Source: Pseudoneurospora amorphoporcata (lineage: Eukaryota > Ascomycota > Sordariomycetes > Sordariales > Sordariaceae). From it: 20,429 nucleotides of DNA. Where the stretch lies: positions 3,692 to 24,120 of the forward strand of contig MU859383.1 in NCBI GenBank assembly GCA_033297205.1. The letters run 5' to 3'. Made by a program: the position numbers and the translations under genes. Positions 19,801-20,429 of this stretch are shown one piece after another. The notes under the pieces are model-generated. The model saw nothing but the letters and a program-made list of their open reading frames with translations. It was not told where the DNA came from and did not search any database. How positions within the stretch are numbered: the first letter of the stretch is position 1; every line of letters starts with the position of its first letter.

Positions 19801-19939
19801 GGGTCGGTCGTCGAAGTACTCGGTACGAACAGGTACGAAGTCTTCCCCCCAGCGGGCCACACCCCAACTCCAGCAACCCAAGAAACCCGTCGAGAGAGCA
19901 GCCCAGAAACCGGCACCGCACCCCACAAAGGGAGAGGAG
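16845..19939. other. Long intergenic region upstream of the corepressor
   Basis: About 3.1 kb without a supportable protein gene. The longest plus-strand frame (18088-18471) starts at GTG, has no motif and no splice structure. The left part should be the promoter and 5' UTR of the corepressor. The right part should be the promoter of the gene running off the right edge. A plus-strand AATAAA occurs at 18593-18598 with no recognisable gene before it. A CCTACCTCTAGGTAGG near-palindrome lies at about 19314-19329. Confidence 0.55.
16950..17018 (-). promoter_or_regulatory. Possible uORF (22 codons) upstream of the corepressor start
   Basis: A minus-strand ATG at 17018-17016 opens a 22-codon frame ending in TAG at 16952-16950, about 105 nt before the corepressor ATG. 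It would matter only if the 5' UTR extends this far without being spliced. A CTTATAG sequence ending at about 16909 (minus) looks like an intron acceptor and could remove it. A TATA-like CTATAAG lies further upstream at 17294-17288. Confidence 0.25.
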
Positions 19940-20429
19940 ATGGAGGGGGCGTCTCCGGAGGAGCGCTACGGACTGTTGCAACAACGCTATTTTTCCTTTT
20001 CCTCGCTAGCCTTCTTGGCAATCATTTGGCTTCTACCCTTCCTTGGCGGCCACTGGTCACCCTCCTTTTCAGGATCCCCGAGTCGACACGGTACGACCGT
20101 CGAACGCACACTCCCGCCCACCAGCCCGCCCGAGCCGTTCTGCGGTCTGAGATTGTTGGGCAAAACGAGTTCCGATGCATCCTGCAGCAGCTGGGAACAG
20201 CCGCCAACAAGCGTGAACGTTCTGCCACCTGCATCATCTTCCTCCCAAGGCCCGGTGCACGGCCCCCTTAACCTTGCCGACCAACAAGCTTTCAAAGTCT
20301 CCCGGCCCGTGTGCCTCACCGAAAAATACCCCAGTAGGTGGTGGTAAAAATCGCTTGTGCAGGCTGTGGGGCTACTGCTCGCTTAACAGCCAACACGTCA
20401 CCACCTAACTTGCGTCATAGGTTTTCGAG
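19940..20429 (+). CDS. Probable first exon of a type II (signal-anchored) membrane protein, cut by the window edge
   Basis: I do not recognise the family. The chosen ATG (19940) has a good context (GAGGAGATGG), better than the in-frame ATG at 19793. The frame gives MEGASPEERYGLLQQRY, then a strong hydrophobic segment (about residues 20-36, LAFLAIIWLLPFLGG), then a Ser/Pro-rich region, as in a signal-anchored protein with a lumenal stem. The frame would stop at 20345-20347. Just before, a GTAGGT donor at 20334, a CTAAC branch site at about 20405 and a CATAG acceptor ending at 20420 define a credible 87-bp intron. Splicing continues the frame (A plus GT gives Ser, then Phe, Arg) to the window end. 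The exons would be 19940-20333 and 20421 onward. This is inference from splice signals and composition, and the gene could be wrong in start, frame or existence. Confidence 0.4.

Noticed and set aside
1..20429. 5S rRNA, CRISPR array, transposase, retroelement coding region or secondary-metabolite cluster
   Set aside because: No 5S-like sequence, no regularly spaced repeats, no transposase or reverse-transcriptase motifs and no synthase or synthetase domains were seen on either strand.

Overview
The window looks like a gene-rich piece of a filamentous ascomycete nuclear chromosome, most likely a Sordariomycete and probably Sordariales (Neurospora/Podospora/Chaetomium relatives). Three things support this. 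Genes are split by short introns (54-225 bp) with GTRNGT-type donors and CTRAC-like branch sites just before YAG. There is an Ssn6/Cyc8 corepressor of the filamentous-fungal type, and an intron-containing nuclear tRNA. No bacterial operon, phage, transposon or CRISPR structure is visible.

Layout: 1-3002 has no supportable gene, only homopolymer and microsatellite tracts. 3003-4804 (minus, 3 exons) is a 12-TM sugar-porter-family MFS protein of the myo-inositol transporter type. Across a shared upstream region of about 0.75 kb lies a plus-strand membrane-anchored short-chain dehydrogenase/reductase (5578-6734, 2 exons, GC-AG intron). A tRNA-Gly(CCC) with an 11-nt intron sits at 7520-7602. 8706-9341 (minus) is a small protein of unknown function with a mitochondrial-presequence-like extension reaching 9500 that has no ATG. 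10463-12176 (minus, 6 exons) is ribosomal protein L3. 13633-16844 (minus, 7 exons) is the ten-TPR corepressor Ssn6/Cyc8 (RCM-1 in Neurospora). 16845-19939 is a long stretch without a supportable gene. From 19940 to the right edge there is probably the first exon of a plus-strand membrane-anchored protein, followed by a good intron.

The genes are ordinary nuclear genes with independent roles: nutrient uptake, redox or lipid metabolism, translation, and global transcriptional repression. Only the transporter/SDR pair is arranged divergently so that shared control is plausible. I see no dedicated gene cluster and no convincing new system. The items worth checking are mostly gene-architecture details: an AUG-less targeting extension, a frame-preserving intron, a 24-nt microexon, a GC-AG intron, a uORF ending on the main start codon, and a CAA-repeat leader.

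Splice sites were assigned by eye. For the complete multi-exon genes the exon lengths add up to intact reading frames (540, 362, 170, 393 and 926 codons including stop), which gives strong internal support. Family names rest on recognised motifs, not on a database search.
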